Below are positions 25,476 through 35,000 of a stretch of DNA of 64,000 nucleotides, one piece after another. A program made the translations under genes and the position numbers. This DNA is from Microcoleus sp. FACHB-831 (GTDB lineage Bacteria > Cyanobacteriota > Cyanobacteriia > Cyanobacteriales > FACHB-T130), in the NCBI RefSeq assembly GCF_014695585.1, contig NZ_JACJON010000077.1, positions 1-64,000 on the forward strand. The letters run 5' to 3'. Each line of letters starts with the position of its first letter. Within the stretch, counting starts at the first letter, position 1. The notes beneath the pieces are model-generated. The model saw only the letters and a list, made by a program, of their open reading frames with translations. It was not told where the DNA came from and made no database searches.

Positions 25476-26141
25476 ATGGCAAATCACTATAGTCTTTTAT
25501 CAAAGGTCATCGCAGAAAAAGAGGGGAAGATGGTAGGTATTATTACCCCGAACCCAGAAAAAGAGGAACGGCTGCTTGGTATTCACAGCCCTGTAAAAGA
25601 ATTTGAACCATGTGAGCCTGTAATGGATTTCATCGAGCCGCAAACGGTTGTAGCTTCTCCTCGCAGGAGTACATCCGGCCAGGAATCCGGCTTGCCATTA
25701 GGAACTATGCCAACCTGCGTTTTTCTCAATGTGGAAGATTTGAAGTGCTTTGAAGTGGTCGAGCGTCAGTTTGAACACTGGGGAATTATATTTAGGAATG
25801 CGATCGCCCTTCACCCCACAAACCCAGCTTTTCCTCCCCGAAGCGGAAACACCGTTTTAATGGCAGCTCCCAAAAATGGCTTGCTGGAAATCACCTTCCT
25901 CCATCCCGCTCGCTTTTTTAGCTGTTATCTCACCAGTTCCCAACGCACTATTCTCTCTGCCTACGACAGCGAAGAGAAGCTCCTCGTCCGTGATGAAATG
26001 CCTATAGCCAATCTAGCGGGTTCTGGCTCCGAAATTCCTCCCAACCTTAAATTGAGTTTGAGCGCCCCGGACATCTATCGGATTAGCTTATACTCCTTTG
26101 ACGGTCATCTCACCATTGATGACCTGAGCTTTGGGTTCTAA
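25476..26141 (+). CDS. Hypothetical protein, beta-sandwich-like C-terminal domain
   Basis: A 221-residue protein I cannot name. The first 75 residues are polar and probably disordered. From about 85 on (PTCVFLNVEDLKCFEVVERQ) it is a beta-rich domain with HWGIIFRNAIALHPTNPAFPPRSGN, a block of strands FLHPARFFSCYLTSSQRT, and an ending GHLTIDDLSFGF. The strand pattern and terminal IDDLSFG resemble PEP-CTERM-associated jelly-roll domains, but no signal peptide or anchor is present, so it would be cytoplasmic. ATG at 25476 is preferred to a GTG three codons earlier. Three GTAATTT heptamers follow the gene. Confidence 0.65.
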   Translation: MANHYSLLSKVIAEKEGKMVGIITPNPEKEERLLGIHSPVKEFEPCEPVMDFIEPQTVVASPRRSTSGQESGLPLGTMPTCVFLNVEDLKCFEVVERQFEHWGIIFRNAIALHPTNPAFPPRSGNTVLMAAPKNGLLEITFLHPARFFSCYLTSSQRTILSAYDSEEKLLVRDEMPIANLAGSGSEIPPNLKLSLSAPDIYRISLYSFDGHLTIDDLSFGF

Positions 26142-26160
26142 AATTAATAATCGCTAATCT

Positions 26161-26181
26161 GTAATTTGTAATTTGTAATTT
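26161..26181. repeat. Heptanucleotide tandem repeat (GTAATTT)3
   Basis: Three exact tandem copies of GTAATTT lie 19 bases after the preceding stop. Such short tandemly repeated heptamers are characteristic of filamentous cyanobacteria; other examples in this window are near 38771, 46715 and 52045. Confidence 0.75.
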
Positions 26182-26294
26182 CCTTCTCCCTAAAACCCCA
26201 ATTCTCAAAAAAAGTGGATTTTTGTCGGTTTATTAGGTAAACACAAAGCCGCTATTCTATTAACATAGGCAGTGCAGTCAATAAGGAAAAGAAA

Positions 26295-27119
26295 GTGGCA
26301 CAGCCGTCGGTTTGGTGGCAGCAACTCGTTAAGCTTGTTCAAAGCTCTGCGCCTTTAGACTACAAAAGTAAAACTTTTCAGTGGTTTGGGGGCAACCGTT
26401 TCAGAGAGCCAGGAGGATGGATGCTGGCTCTAACCGTCGTGGTAGCAATGCTTTTGTGGAATTGGCAGCTACTGCTGGCGACTGGCACTGGTGTATTGGT
26501 GATGTTGCTCGTCTACCTGATGCACGATTGGGATTGGCAAGTGCATTTGTCTTCTCTGCGGCAGTTCTTTAGTGGCTCCAACCGAGAATTAGAATTAAGC
26601 CTAGCCATTGGCAGCGGTGGCATAGCAGCCTTTAGCACTTACCTAGCAATTTCTATTTGGGCTGACTCAAATAGTCCCTGGATTGCCGCGGGTGCCATTC
26701 TTCAAGGCTTCGGCACTCTGGCAACGCTCATCCTTCTGGTATGGCAAATAATAAACCGTGCAGCTAATCGGGATGAAGCTAACCTGAACCGAATAGTAAC
26801 GGAACTCACCCACGCTGACCCCCTGAAGCGTCTAATTGCAGTGCGGCAGTTGACGCGCTTGATGGAAAAACAGAGGTTGGAACCATCACAGCGACGTACA
26901 GTTACTGAGTGCTTTCGCCTGATGCTGAGTCAGGAGCAAGAACCCGTTGTTAGGGATGCGGTGTTCGGCGGTCTGCAAGTGTTAGAGGATGCAGGACTGT
27001 TGCGTAAAGAGGTGGGTGTGCCGCGAGCGGATATTTCTTTGACAAAAGAACTGGATCGACCGCCAGTAAATGTAACTATTCCTCACAAACAATCTGTCCC
27101 CACAAAAATTAAGAATTAA
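26295..27119 (+). CDS. Membrane protein with C-terminal helical (armadillo-like) domain
   Basis: A 274-residue protein from a GTG start with an AAGGAAAAG signal 5 bases upstream. It has about four transmembrane helices (about 42-57, 59-76, 101-121 and 130-152). The cytoplasmic helical region RIVTELTHADPLKRLIAVRQ to VRDAVFGGLQVLEDAGLL resembles HEAT/armadillo repeats. This layout is seen in cyanobacterial proteins of unknown function. The C-terminal 35 residues are low-complexity. It may act as a membrane-linked scaffold, which is inference. An inverted repeat (arms 27149-27158 and 27171-27180) follows. Confidence 0.7.
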   Translation: MAQPSVWWQQLVKLVQSSAPLDYKSKTFQWFGGNRFREPGGWMLALTVVVAMLLWNWQLLLATGTGVLVMLLVYLMHDWDWQVHLSSLRQFFSGSNRELELSLAIGSGGIAAFSTYLAISIWADSNSPWIAAGAILQGFGTLATLILLVWQIINRAANRDEANLNRIVTELTHADPLKRLIAVRQLTRLMEKQRLEPSQRRTVTECFRLMLSQEQEPVVRDAVFGGLQVLEDAGLLRKEVGVPRADISLTKELDRPPVNVTIPHKQSVPTKIKN

Positions 27120-27297
27120 AAACTAAAAATCAAGAATTCACAACATTTGAAACCCGTTTTCTGTGAAGTTAACGGGTTTCAAGGCATATAGTTAAAATCA
27201 GGCTATTCTCTCATGAGTGGCAATGTAGCTGCCAAACGTGACAATGGTAAACAGAGGGTTTTGAGCCAATAGCACTGAATATAGGAGTCTGCTAGCT

Positions 27298-30279
27298 GTG
27301 GTCTTACAAATATCTAATACTAATACCGCTTACGAAACGAAAACCCTGGAAATCGCCAAAACACTTCTGGCAGCAACTAAGGAAAAACGCTCCTTTTTTG
27401 CTCAAATACAGGATCAAATGCGGTGGGATGATAAATTGCTCGCTTGGGCAATGGCTAATCCTGGTTTGCGCGTACAGCTGTTTCGCTTCATTGACTGTCT
27501 GCCTTCCCTGCGTAGCAAACAGGAAATTGCTCGTCACTTGCAGGAATATCTGGGGGATGAGTCGGTTGAACTGCCAGCGGCTCTCAAAGGTATGCTGAAC
27601 TTTGCTAACCCAGACTCGATGCCGGGAAGTGTTGCTGCGACGACTGTATCCACAGCAGTAGAAACTTTAGCGCATAAGTATATTGCTGGGGAAAACATTA
27701 AACAAGTCATCAAGACGGTTGAACGGTTGCGGAAAGATAAGATGACCTTCACCATCGACCTCTTGGGTGAGGCGGTGATTACGGAAGCCGAAGCGCAGTC
27801 TTATTTGGATCGTTACCTAGAATTGATGACCCAATTGAGTGATGCGGCGAAGTCTTGGCCTAAAGTCGAGGCGATCGATAAGGCAGATGGGGAAGATATA
27901 CCGCGAGTTCAGGTATCGGTCAAGTTAACGGCATTTTATTCGCAGTTTGACCCCTTAGATGCGATGGGGAGTCAGGAACGAGTAAGCGATCGCATCCGCC
28001 TCCTCTTGCGTCGCGCTAAGGAATTAGGTGCTGCCGTTCACTTCGATATGGAACAGTACTCCTATAAAGACATTACCTTAAGCATCCTCAAGCAGTTGTT
28101 GATGGAAGAAGAGTTCCGCAACCGCACCGATGTGGGGATGACAATTCAAGCTTATCTGCGCGACAGCGAACAAGATTTGCGAGATTTGATCGAATGGGCA
28201 AAACAGCGCGGAAATCCCCTGACGGTACGCTTGGTTAAGGGTGCTTATTGGGATCAGGAAACGATCAAAGCTGCCCAGAAAGATTGGCATCAGCCAGTTT
28301 ATAACGACAAAGCGGCAACAGATGCCAATTTTGAGAAATTAACCCAGTTGATGCTGGAAAATCACGAGTATATTTACTCGGCTATTGGCAGCCATAACGT
28401 GCGATCGCAAGCACGCGCCATTGCGATCGCCCAAACCCTAAATATTCCCCGCCGTCGCTTTGAGATGCAAGTCTTGTACGGTATGGGCGATAAACTGGCA
28501 AAAGCATTAGTCGATAAAGGCTATCGCGTGCGGGTTTACTGTCCTTACGGCGATTTGCTACCAGGGATGGCTTATCTGATTCGTCGCTTGCTGGAAAATA
28601 CTGCTAATAGTTCTTTCCTGCGGCAAAACATGGAAGATCGTCCCGTCGAAGAATTGTTAGCGCCGCCAGTTGCCAATGGAAACGAGGCGTCAACCCATGA
28701 GGTTAAAAGGGTATTCCCCAATGTAGCCGATACCGACTATGCGGAGGTAGAAGCAAGGGAGCGATCGCGCAAGGCTTTCCAAACAGTACGCGCACAACTA
28801 GGGAAAACCTATTTACCCCTAATCGACGGCGAATATCAAAATACATCGCAGTCCTTTGATTCCCTCAATCCCTCTAACCCAACTGAAGTAGTGGGAACGG
28901 TTGGACTCATTTCTATAGAACAAGCAGAACAAGCAATTAAGGCAGCAAAAGCAGCCTTCCCCAGTTGGCGGCGGACACCAGTACGGGAACGCGCTGGCGT
29001 CTTGCGGAAAGCAGCCGAGTTGATGGAACAGCGCCGCGATGAATTATCTGCTTTGATGTCGTTGGAAGTAGGCAAACCAGTACGGGAAGCAGATGGAGAA
29101 GTCTCAGAGGCGATAGACTTCTGTCGCTACTACGCCGACGAGATGGAAAGGCTGGACGGGGGTCACAATTATGACATTGCAGGTGAGAATAACCGCTATA
29201 ACTACCAAGCGCGGGGAGTTTCGCTGATAATTTCTCCTTGGAATTTCCCCCTAGCTATTCCTACGGGGATGACAGTTGCTTCCTTAGTGGCGGGGAATTG
29301 CACGCTACTGAAGCCAGCAGAAGTTTCATCAGCGATCGCCGCGAAATTAGCGGAAATTTTGGTAGAAGCAGGCATTCCCAAAGGGGTGTTTCAATTCGTT
29401 CCTGGTAAGGGTTCGACGGTTGGTGCTTATATGGTGAAGCATCCCGATGTCCACATGATTACCTTCACGGGATCGATGGAAGTTGGTTGTCGCATCTACG
29501 CCGATGCCGCGATTTTACAACCCGGTCAGAAGCACCTGAAGCGCGTGATTGCTGAGATGGGAGGCAAAAACGCGATTATTGTGGATGAGAGTGCAGACCT
29601 CGACCAAGCTGTGGCGGGTGTGGTGCAGTCGGCGTTTGGCTATAGCGGTCAGAAGTGTTCTGCTTGTTCGCGGGCGATTGTGTTGGAACCCGTTTACGAT
29701 GCTTTTGTAGCGAGGTTAGTAGAAGCGACGCGATCGCTCAACATCGGCGTCGCTGAACTTCCCAGCACCGGGGTTGGCCCAGTGATTGATGCCAATGCTC
29801 ACAGCCGCATCCGCGAATATATCGAAAAAGGTCGCGCCGAAGCAACAGTGGCCTTAGAAATGCCAGCCCCCGAAGGCGGCTATTTTATCGGCCCAGTTAT
29901 ATTTAGCGAAGTTGCGCCAGAGGCGACAATAGCCCAAGAGGAAATTTTTGGCCCCGTGTTGTCTGTAATTCGGGCAAAAGATTTTTCAGAAGCAATAGCG
30001 ATCGCTAACGGTACAAATTTCGCGCTTACGGGTGGGTTGTACTCCCGCACTCCTTCGCACATCGACAAGGCACAAGCTGAGTTTGAAGTGGGCAACCTTT
30101 ATATTAATCGGGGGATTACGGGCGCGATCGTATCGCGACAACCCTTCGGTGGCTTCAAACTTTCTGGGGTTGGTTCCAAGGCAGGAGGGCCAGATTACTT
30201 GCTGCAATTCCTCGAACCTCGTGTAATTACGGAGAATATTCAACGCCAAGGTTTCGCGCCAATTGAAGGCGTAGATTAA
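27298..30279 (+). CDS. putA: Bifunctional proline dehydrogenase / glutamate-semialdehyde dehydrogenase
   Basis: A 993-residue fusion that converts proline to glutamate in two steps. The FAD-dependent proline dehydrogenase barrel spans about 125-450, with blocks QVSVKLTAFYSQFDP, FDMEQYSYKDIT, RLVKGAYWDQE and FEMQVLYGMGD. The NAD-dependent aldehyde dehydrogenase spans about 515-985, with SPWNFPLAIPTGM, FTGSMEVG, the general base in VIAEMGGKNAI and catalytic C787 in SGQKCSACSR. The ribbon-helix-helix DNA-binding domain of gamma-proteobacterial PutA is absent, as is usual in cyanobacteria. The GTG start at 27298 follows an AGGAG signal at about 27283-27287. It is monocistronic, closed by a strong terminator. 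Confidence 0.97.
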   Translation: MVLQISNTNTAYETKTLEIAKTLLAATKEKRSFFAQIQDQMRWDDKLLAWAMANPGLRVQLFRFIDCLPSLRSKQEIARHLQEYLGDESVELPAALKGMLNFANPDSMPGSVAATTVSTAVETLAHKYIAGENIKQVIKTVERLRKDKMTFTIDLLGEAVITEAEAQSYLDRYLELMTQLSDAAKSWPKVEAIDKADGEDIPRVQVSVKLTAFYSQFDPLDAMGSQERVSDRIRLLLRRAKELGAAVHFDMEQYSYKDITLSILKQLLMEEEFRNRTDVGMTIQAYLRDSEQDLRDLIEWAKQRGNPLTVRLVKGAYWDQETIKAAQKDWHQPVYNDKAATDANFEKLTQLMLENHEYIYSAIGSHNVRSQARAIAIAQTLNIPRRRFEMQVLYGMGDKLAKALVDKGYRVRVYCPYGDLLPGMAYLIRRLLENTANSSFLRQNMEDRPVEELLAPPVANGNEASTHEVKRVFPNVADTDYAEVEARERSRKAFQTVRAQLGKTYLPLIDGEYQNTSQSFDSLNPSNPTEVVGTVGLISIEQAEQAIKAAKAAFPSWRRTPVRERAGVLRKAAELMEQRRDELSALMSLEVGKPVREADGEVSEAIDFCRYYADEMERLDGGHNYDIAGENNRYNYQARGVSLIISPWNFPLAIPTGMTVASLVAGNCTLLKPAEVSSAIAAKLAEILVEAGIPKGVFQFVPGKGSTVGAYMVKHPDVHMITFTGSMEVGCRIYADAAILQPGQKHLKRVIAEMGGKNAIIVDESADLDQAVAGVVQSAFGYSGQKCSACSRAIVLEPVYDAFVARLVEATRSLNIGVAELPSTGVGPVIDANAHSRIREYIEKGRAEATVALEMPAPEGGYFIGPVIFSEVAPEATIAQEEIFGPVLSVIRAKDFSEAIAIANGTNFALTGGLYSRTPSHIDKAQAEFEVGNLYINRGITGAIVSRQPFGGFKLSGVGSKAGGPDYLLQFLEPRVITENIQRQGFAPIEGVD

Positions 30280-30943
30280 GGCAATTTATACTCGATCTGA
30301 ATTTTTAATGCTGATATAGCAGCGTTGAAAGGGCTGAGATGATTTTAAATCTCAGCCCTTTTTCTATTGCTTTTAGTTAATTAGCAATAAGTAGGTAAGC
30401 TCAATTAAACGTAATCCCGCATTGCCGACCAAAGTTTCTGTTACCTAGACTACTACGCAACGGTGGACTTTACCGGGTTAAAACTAGCTTGTGTTTAACG
30501 TCCATCTGCTTACCTGAATCCAAGTTAAGTAAAAAACTCCAAGCTAAATATAAAGGCTACAATCCAAAGTTTTTATAATTTTAGTCGCCAAATACACAGT
30601 TTTATAAAGGCATTTAGTGAAAACATACTCTCTACCTATAGACAATTCCGGCGAAATAAAACATCCGAAACCATGCCAGTACTGACTTTCAACCATTTTG
30701 CTTCATTCAAGTCAGCCAGCAACGAACTAAAGAAATATTTTTGCTAAAGACGTACTATAATACTCGCTTAGATACAACAGCTTTAAGGCGGAGAAATATG
30801 CGCTAGAGGCAACCCTATCAATAAGCAGAAGCTTAAAAAGGCTCAAGCCCTATATTCAGCAAGCAGATTTCCCAACAAATGTTATCTGCTAATTTTTTGC
30901 AGTAGCTTATCTAAATTTGCCTTAACTAAACGAGGTGAGAGAA
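30280..30943. other. Intergenic region between putA and the GT87-like gene
   Basis: About 660 bp. It holds the putA terminator at its start. A TATAAT hexamer at 30756-30761 could be the -10 element of the next gene, with a long 5' leader of about 180 bases. Base composition becomes AT-rich towards the glycosyltransferase gene. No open frame or RNA gene is recognisable. Confidence 0.5.
30329..30364 (+). terminator. Rho-independent terminator of putA
   Basis: A perfect 12-bp stem, arms AAGGGCTGAGAT (30329-30340) and its complement (30349-30360), around an 8-base loop and followed by a run of T. It begins 50 bases after the putA stop. The right half is duplicated near 32421-32465. Confidence 0.9.
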
Positions 30944-32356
30944 ATGAGAAAATTAATTAACTATTGGCATCAGTTAACTGCTATTACACAACAGCTTTAT
31001 ATTATTTTATTTATAAATTTAATAATTAATTTGCCAATGACATTAATAGTAGGTTTATTAACCAAAGAATTTAAAGGCTCAATACTATTTCATACGGCGC
31101 AATCTTTTACAGCTCAATTATTTTTCAAAAAAGGCTCAGATTCATGGATGCCAATGAGCAAGGCATTTGATTATCTTCAATCTGTTCCTCAGAACACGCT
31201 GTATCAGGAAATATTTTTTACACAAAGGGTAAAATTTCAGTATCCCCCTAGTTCTTTATTAGTTTATTCCGGTTTACAAGAAGTAAAACAATTTTTTAGC
31301 GAAATTGTAAAATATTTCCAACCAAATGGCATATCTTGGACGGATTTCTTTCAAGCATTGTCATGGATATTTGTATTGATTACAGTATTTATGGCAATTA
31401 AAATATTTAAGTTAAGTTTAGAAAGAAATTCTGAGCCTAGCCTCGACTCATCATCGAAGGTTGATATACTCACTAGAAATATTCTTTTAGTATGTTTAAC
31501 TTTAACATTTTATCCTGTAATAAAAGCTTACACTTTGGGCCAGATACAAACATGGCTAAACTGTATGTTCGCTATAGTTATTTTCTTGTGGATGCAAGAT
31601 AAAAAACAAATTTCCGGTATTTTAACAGGAATTATGTGTCTGATTAAACCACAGTACGCAATTATTCTATTGTGGGGAATTGTGCGGAAACAATGGAGTT
31701 TTGTACGCTCATTTGTATTTATTGCTTTAACAGGTTTACTAATTTCTATTTTTCTATTTGGTATTGAAAATCATATAGAGTATATAAAGGTTCTGAAGTT
31801 GATATCTCAGCATGGCGAAGCTTATTATTCTAATCAATCAGTCAATGGATTGCTGCATAGATTGTTATTCAATGGAAATAACTTACAGTTTGAAGATGGG
31901 TATTTTCCTCCATTTAATTTGTTAGTTTATCTCGGCACAGTAATTAGTTCGGCTGTATTAATTGGGGTGGCTATATTTTTGCCGAGGAAAACCACCCAAA
32001 AAGAAAGTACAATCGATTTTTGTATAATTGGCATTACATCTACTATGGCTTCTCCAGTTGCGTGGGAACATCACTATGGTATTCTTTTGCCAATATATGC
32101 ATTTTTAGTTCCTTATTTATTAAAAAAACAAATTTTTGGAAAAATGACAATTCCTTACTTATGTCTTAGTTACATACTCTGTAGTAATAATTTTTCTATA
32201 AATAAGGCGATCGCGCATATACCATTATTGAATATTTTCCAATCTTACCTCTTTGCTGGAAGCTTGATGGTATTAGGAGCTTTATATATTTTAAATAGTA
32301 GAAAAATAGATAGAAATAGTTTAATTCCTGTTCAAAATAAAATGGCTAACCTTTAA
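30944..32356 (+). CDS. GT87/DUF2029-like membrane glycosyltransferase
   Basis: A 470-residue polytopic protein of the GT-C type with roughly ten transmembrane helices. The pattern FQYPPSSLLVYSGL near residue 96, the loop GQIQTWLNCMFAIVIFLW and GILTGIMCLIKPQYAIILL match DUF2029 (glycosyltransferase family 87), whose members transfer mannose or other sugars from polyprenyl-phosphate donors. ATG at 30944 follows a near-ideal GAGGTGAG signal and is preferred over GTG 30935. Codon use is much more AT-rich than putA, which suggests acquired DNA. Duplicate terminator halves flank the gene on both sides. It probably acts in polysaccharide or glycolipid synthesis with the GT39-like genes downstream. 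Confidence 0.75.
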   Translation: MRKLINYWHQLTAITQQLYIILFINLIINLPMTLIVGLLTKEFKGSILFHTAQSFTAQLFFKKGSDSWMPMSKAFDYLQSVPQNTLYQEIFFTQRVKFQYPPSSLLVYSGLQEVKQFFSEIVKYFQPNGISWTDFFQALSWIFVLITVFMAIKIFKLSLERNSEPSLDSSSKVDILTRNILLVCLTLTFYPVIKAYTLGQIQTWLNCMFAIVIFLWMQDKKQISGILTGIMCLIKPQYAIILLWGIVRKQWSFVRSFVFIALTGLLISIFLFGIENHIEYIKVLKLISQHGEAYYSNQSVNGLLHRLLFNGNNLQFEDGYFPPFNLLVYLGTVISSAVLIGVAIFLPRKTTQKESTIDFCIIGITSTMASPVAWEHHYGILLPIYAFLVPYLLKKQIFGKMTIPYLCLSYILCSNNFSINKAIAHIPLLNIFQSYLFAGSLMVLGALYILNSRKIDRNSLIPVQNKMANL

Positions 32357-32420
32357 TTACATAAGAAGCCAGTATCTGATTATCTGCTGCTGCGCGTGAG
32401 GGTTTGCTATGAGTTGTGAC

Positions 32421-32465
32421 GACTTTAAATATCTCAGCCCTTTTTCTATTGCTTTTGGTTAATTT
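32421..32465. repeat. Partial copy of the putA terminator region
   Basis: This stretch is nearly identical to 30341-30383 over about 43 bases, including CTCAGCCCTTTTTCTATTGC, with a 2-base insertion and a few substitutions. The left hairpin arm is not preserved, so it cannot fold like the original. The two copies form direct repeats around the GT87-like gene. Confidence 0.8.
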
Positions 32466-32740
32466 GTATAGAAGTTGCAAAATTCATATTTTAATCGGTC
32501 ATAGGCTTTGGTACAGGCTAACCTGGCTACCATGCTAAAGCACCCGAGATTTATTCGATTTGTTAGCGCCATATAGCAATGCTATAGCCTAGCTGATAGG
32601 GTTTCAAGCTGCGCGAAAAATTGCTGGTATCTGCATATAGTCCTAATGTATTTACCGTCACTTTACATATTTATATAAATAAGCTATAGGCAATCGCCTT
32701 AATGTTCTAGTTATAAAACAAAGGTAAATATACGGTTTAA

Positions 32741-32850
32741 CTAAGTATTCCTTCACTTAAATTTTATAAAGTTGGTGCATATACCCAAGTTATTAAAGAT
32801 TCAGTAAAAGTTCTTTCTGTCTAGAGTGGTATTACGCATAATATAAAAAA
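32741..32850 (+). promoter_or_regulatory. Duplicated promoter region, copy 1
   Basis: The last 30 bases (32821-32850), containing GGTATTACGCATAATA, match 34921-34950 at 27 of 30 positions. Additional matches upstream include TAAGTATTCCTT and TATTAAAG. The distance to the start codon is the same in both copies (about 50 bases). CATAAT would serve as the -10 element. Conservation between paralogues with otherwise diverged flanks supports a promoter function. Confidence 0.6.
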
Positions 32851-32899
32851 TCAATTTAAAAAATCCAGACTAACTACTATTTGTTAGGGTGTTGAAGCT

Positions 32900-34612
32900 A
32901 TGGCTGAATCAAATCTTAAACAGGTTGCACCAATTTCTCCCAAACGCAGTAGATTAACTTCTATTTGGCAGCTACCTCCAACTTGGTTGCGGGTTTTAAT
33001 TATTGTCGTGTTAGCACTGGGCATATTTTTTCGCTTTGCCAATCTTGATAAAAAAGTATATTGGGTGGATGAGAGTTATACTTCCTTACGCATTGCTGGC
33101 TATCTAGAGTCAGAATTGATACAGCAAGTCTCTGAGCGCCAAATTATTGGCATTAAAGATCTACAAAATTATCAGGGGATTAATTCTGAAAAAGGATTGA
33201 TTGATACAGTAAGTTCTATAGCCATAGAACACCCAGAACATCCACCACTGTATTACGCTTTAGCAAGATTTTGGGTGCAGCTATTTGGCAATTCAATAGC
33301 GGTGACTAGAAGTTCGGCAGCCGTAATTAGCTTGTTAGCATTTCCTTGTATATATTGGCTATGCATGGAATTATTTAGCTCGCCATTATCTTTTGCTGCA
33401 AGGCAAGCAAATGGCGTCGTTCCCGGTTCTTTAGTTGGATGCAGTGCGATCGCTCTAATAGCTATCTCACCCTTTCACGTACTATACGCCCAGGAAGCGC
33501 GGGAATATAGTTTGTGGGCTGTAACTATCTTGTTATCAAGCGCCTGCCTACTAAGAGCGATTAGGAAAAGCACCTCCATAAGTTGGGTCGTTTATGCAGT
33601 AACGGTAGCGTTCGGACTCTATTCCCACTTATATTTTGCATTCGTTGCTCTTGGTCATGGGATTTATGTATTAGCCACTGAAGGCTTACGAGGAACTAAG
33701 ACATTTAAAACTTATTTGCTTGCCTCTGTTGCAGGGATTGTAGCTTTTTCGCCTTGGATTATCATTTTGATAGCGAATTTGACCCAAATTCGTAAGTCAG
33801 TAGGCTGGGAAATACAATCAACTATACCCCGTTTGCTTTTACTTAAAAACTTAGTTATTAATCTCAATCGGGTTTTTATAGATTTTAATTTAGACGGCGA
33901 TCGCTACTTATCACATTTAGTTCCGCTAATTTTAATTAGCGCAACTATATTAGCTTTAGTTGGATATTCCTTTTATTTTTTGTATACTCAAAAACCCCAA
34001 AAAGCTTGGAAATTTATTTTTGCCTTAATAGCTCCTACAGCGCTATTGCTGATTATCCCAGATTTAATCTTTGGGTGGGTTCGGTCAACCCAGAGTCGTT
34101 ATATGATCGCGCTTTATTTAGGTATCCATCTAGCTGTTGCTTACCTAATTGCTGCTCAAATTAATTGCATTTCTCTTAAAATAAAGCAACAAAAAGCGTG
34201 GAGAATTGCGATGATTGCTTTGTTTTCACTAGGGATTTTGTCCTGCGCTATCAGCTCTCAAGCTGATAGTTGGTGGAACAAGTATAGCAGCAGTCAAAAT
34301 CTACAGCTAGCTCGCATCATTAACCAAGCTCCTCATCCTATTTTGCTCAGCGATACCAACAGCGAGACGGTAAATTATATGACGATAGGTAATCTACTGT
34401 CTCTTAGCTATTTGCTAGATTCAAAAGTACAGCTTCAGCTAGTAGTTAAACCAAGTATCCCTAAAATTACTGATAGTACTCGTGATGTATTCCTATTGCT
34501 ACCTTCTCAGGAGTTGCGGCGCGGACTCGAAAAAGAGCAGAATTTTCATTTAGAGCCTGTTTACCAAGAAAAAGCGCTAACCTGGCTCTGGAAATTAGTC
34601 AAAACTCAGTAA
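32900..34612 (+). CDS. GT39-like membrane glycosyltransferase, paralogue 1
   Basis: A 570-residue integral membrane protein of the GT-C/ArnT-PMT type (glycosyltransferase family 39) with about ten to twelve helices. After the first helix (about 29-47) the first loop carries the acidic motif YWVDESYTSL, the usual catalytic position for lipid-phosphate-sugar transferases. It is followed by EHPPLYYALARFWVQLFGNS and the SPFHVLYAQEAREYSLW motif. The C-terminal part has RYMIALYLGIHLAVAYL and a soluble tail. It is a tandem paralogue of the next two genes. The likely role is sugar transfer from polyprenyl-phosphate to a protein or glycan outside the membrane; the substrate is unknown. Confidence 0.85.
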   Translation: MAESNLKQVAPISPKRSRLTSIWQLPPTWLRVLIIVVLALGIFFRFANLDKKVYWVDESYTSLRIAGYLESELIQQVSERQIIGIKDLQNYQGINSEKGLIDTVSSIAIEHPEHPPLYYALARFWVQLFGNSIAVTRSSAAVISLLAFPCIYWLCMELFSSPLSFAARQANGVVPGSLVGCSAIALIAISPFHVLYAQEAREYSLWAVTILLSSACLLRAIRKSTSISWVVYAVTVAFGLYSHLYFAFVALGHGIYVLATEGLRGTKTFKTYLLASVAGIVAFSPWIIILIANLTQIRKSVGWEIQSTIPRLLLLKNLVINLNRVFIDFNLDGDRYLSHLVPLILISATILALVGYSFYFLYTQKPQKAWKFIFALIAPTALLLIIPDLIFGWVRSTQSRYMIALYLGIHLAVAYLIAAQINCISLKIKQQKAWRIAMIALFSLGILSCAISSQADSWWNKYSSSQNLQLARIINQAPHPILLSDTNSETVNYMTIGNLLSLSYLLDSKVQLQLVVKPSIPKITDSTRDVFLLLPSQELRRGLEKEQNFHLEPVYQEKALTWLWKLVKTQ

Positions 34613-34680
34613 AAAATCCCCTTGGGTTGAAGCTACGTGGAAATAGGGCGGATATCAAGGGTTTAGATAGTCAATTCAGA

Positions 34681-34727
34681 TGCTTATACCACGCTTGCCG
34701 CTTAAAGCGGCAAGCGTGGTATAAGCA
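34681..34727. repeat. Perfect 23-bp palindrome with 1-base centre
   Basis: Arms 34681-34703 and 34705-34727 are perfectly complementary around a single base. The GC-rich core (ACGCTTGCCGCTT) lies in an AT-rich surrounding. No T-tract follows, so it is not a standard terminator, although it lies 69 bases after the paralogue 1 stop. It could extrude as a cruciform, or be a small mobile palindromic repeat. Confidence 0.9.
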
Positions 34728-34839
34728 ATATTACCGCAAAAACAGGTATATATTGTAACAGCATATATTTGTACATAAAAGCTTTTCCCAATTAAATCAA
34801 GAGTTTTGTCGTCTAAACCGCGTGAATATACTGACGTAC

Positions 34840-34950
34840 TTAAGTATTCCTTTACTAAAAATCTATACATTTCCATATATCTACTATCTTTATTAAAGGT
34901 TCTGTAAAAATTTCGTCTATCTATAGAGGTATTACGCATAATAGAAAAAA
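34840..34950 (+). promoter_or_regulatory. Duplicated promoter region, copy 2
   Basis: Counterpart of 32741-32850. The most conserved part is 34921-34950 with GGTATTACGCATAATA, ending 50 bases before the start of paralogue 2. The shared spacing and the -10-like CATAAT suggest that both paralogues are transcribed from equivalent promoters and were duplicated together with their control region. Confidence 0.6.
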
Positions 34951-35000
34951 CGTATTTTCCCAAAGTCAGCATAATTACTGATTTTTAGGTACAGGGGGCT

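Larger units (their letters stand above)
32357..32899. other. Intergenic region with duplicated terminator half and promoter
   Basis: About 540 bp. The stretch 32421-32465 repeats the right half of the putA terminator. The segment 32741-32850 is repeated before the next paralogue at 34840-34950 and ends in a putative -10 (CATAATAT) 50 bases before the start codon. No coding frame is convincing. Confidence 0.6.
34613..35000. other. Intergenic region between GT39 paralogues 1 and 2
   Basis: About 390 bp. It contains the long palindrome (34681-34727) and the second copy of the duplicated promoter (34840-34950). A 98-codon minus-strand frame overlaps these elements and is not considered coding. 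Confidence 0.6.

Noticed and set aside
27149-27180. Inverted repeat after the helical-domain membrane gene as a terminator
   Set aside because: The 10-bp stem is real, but the loop is 12 bases and no T-tract follows, so I did not list it as a terminator.
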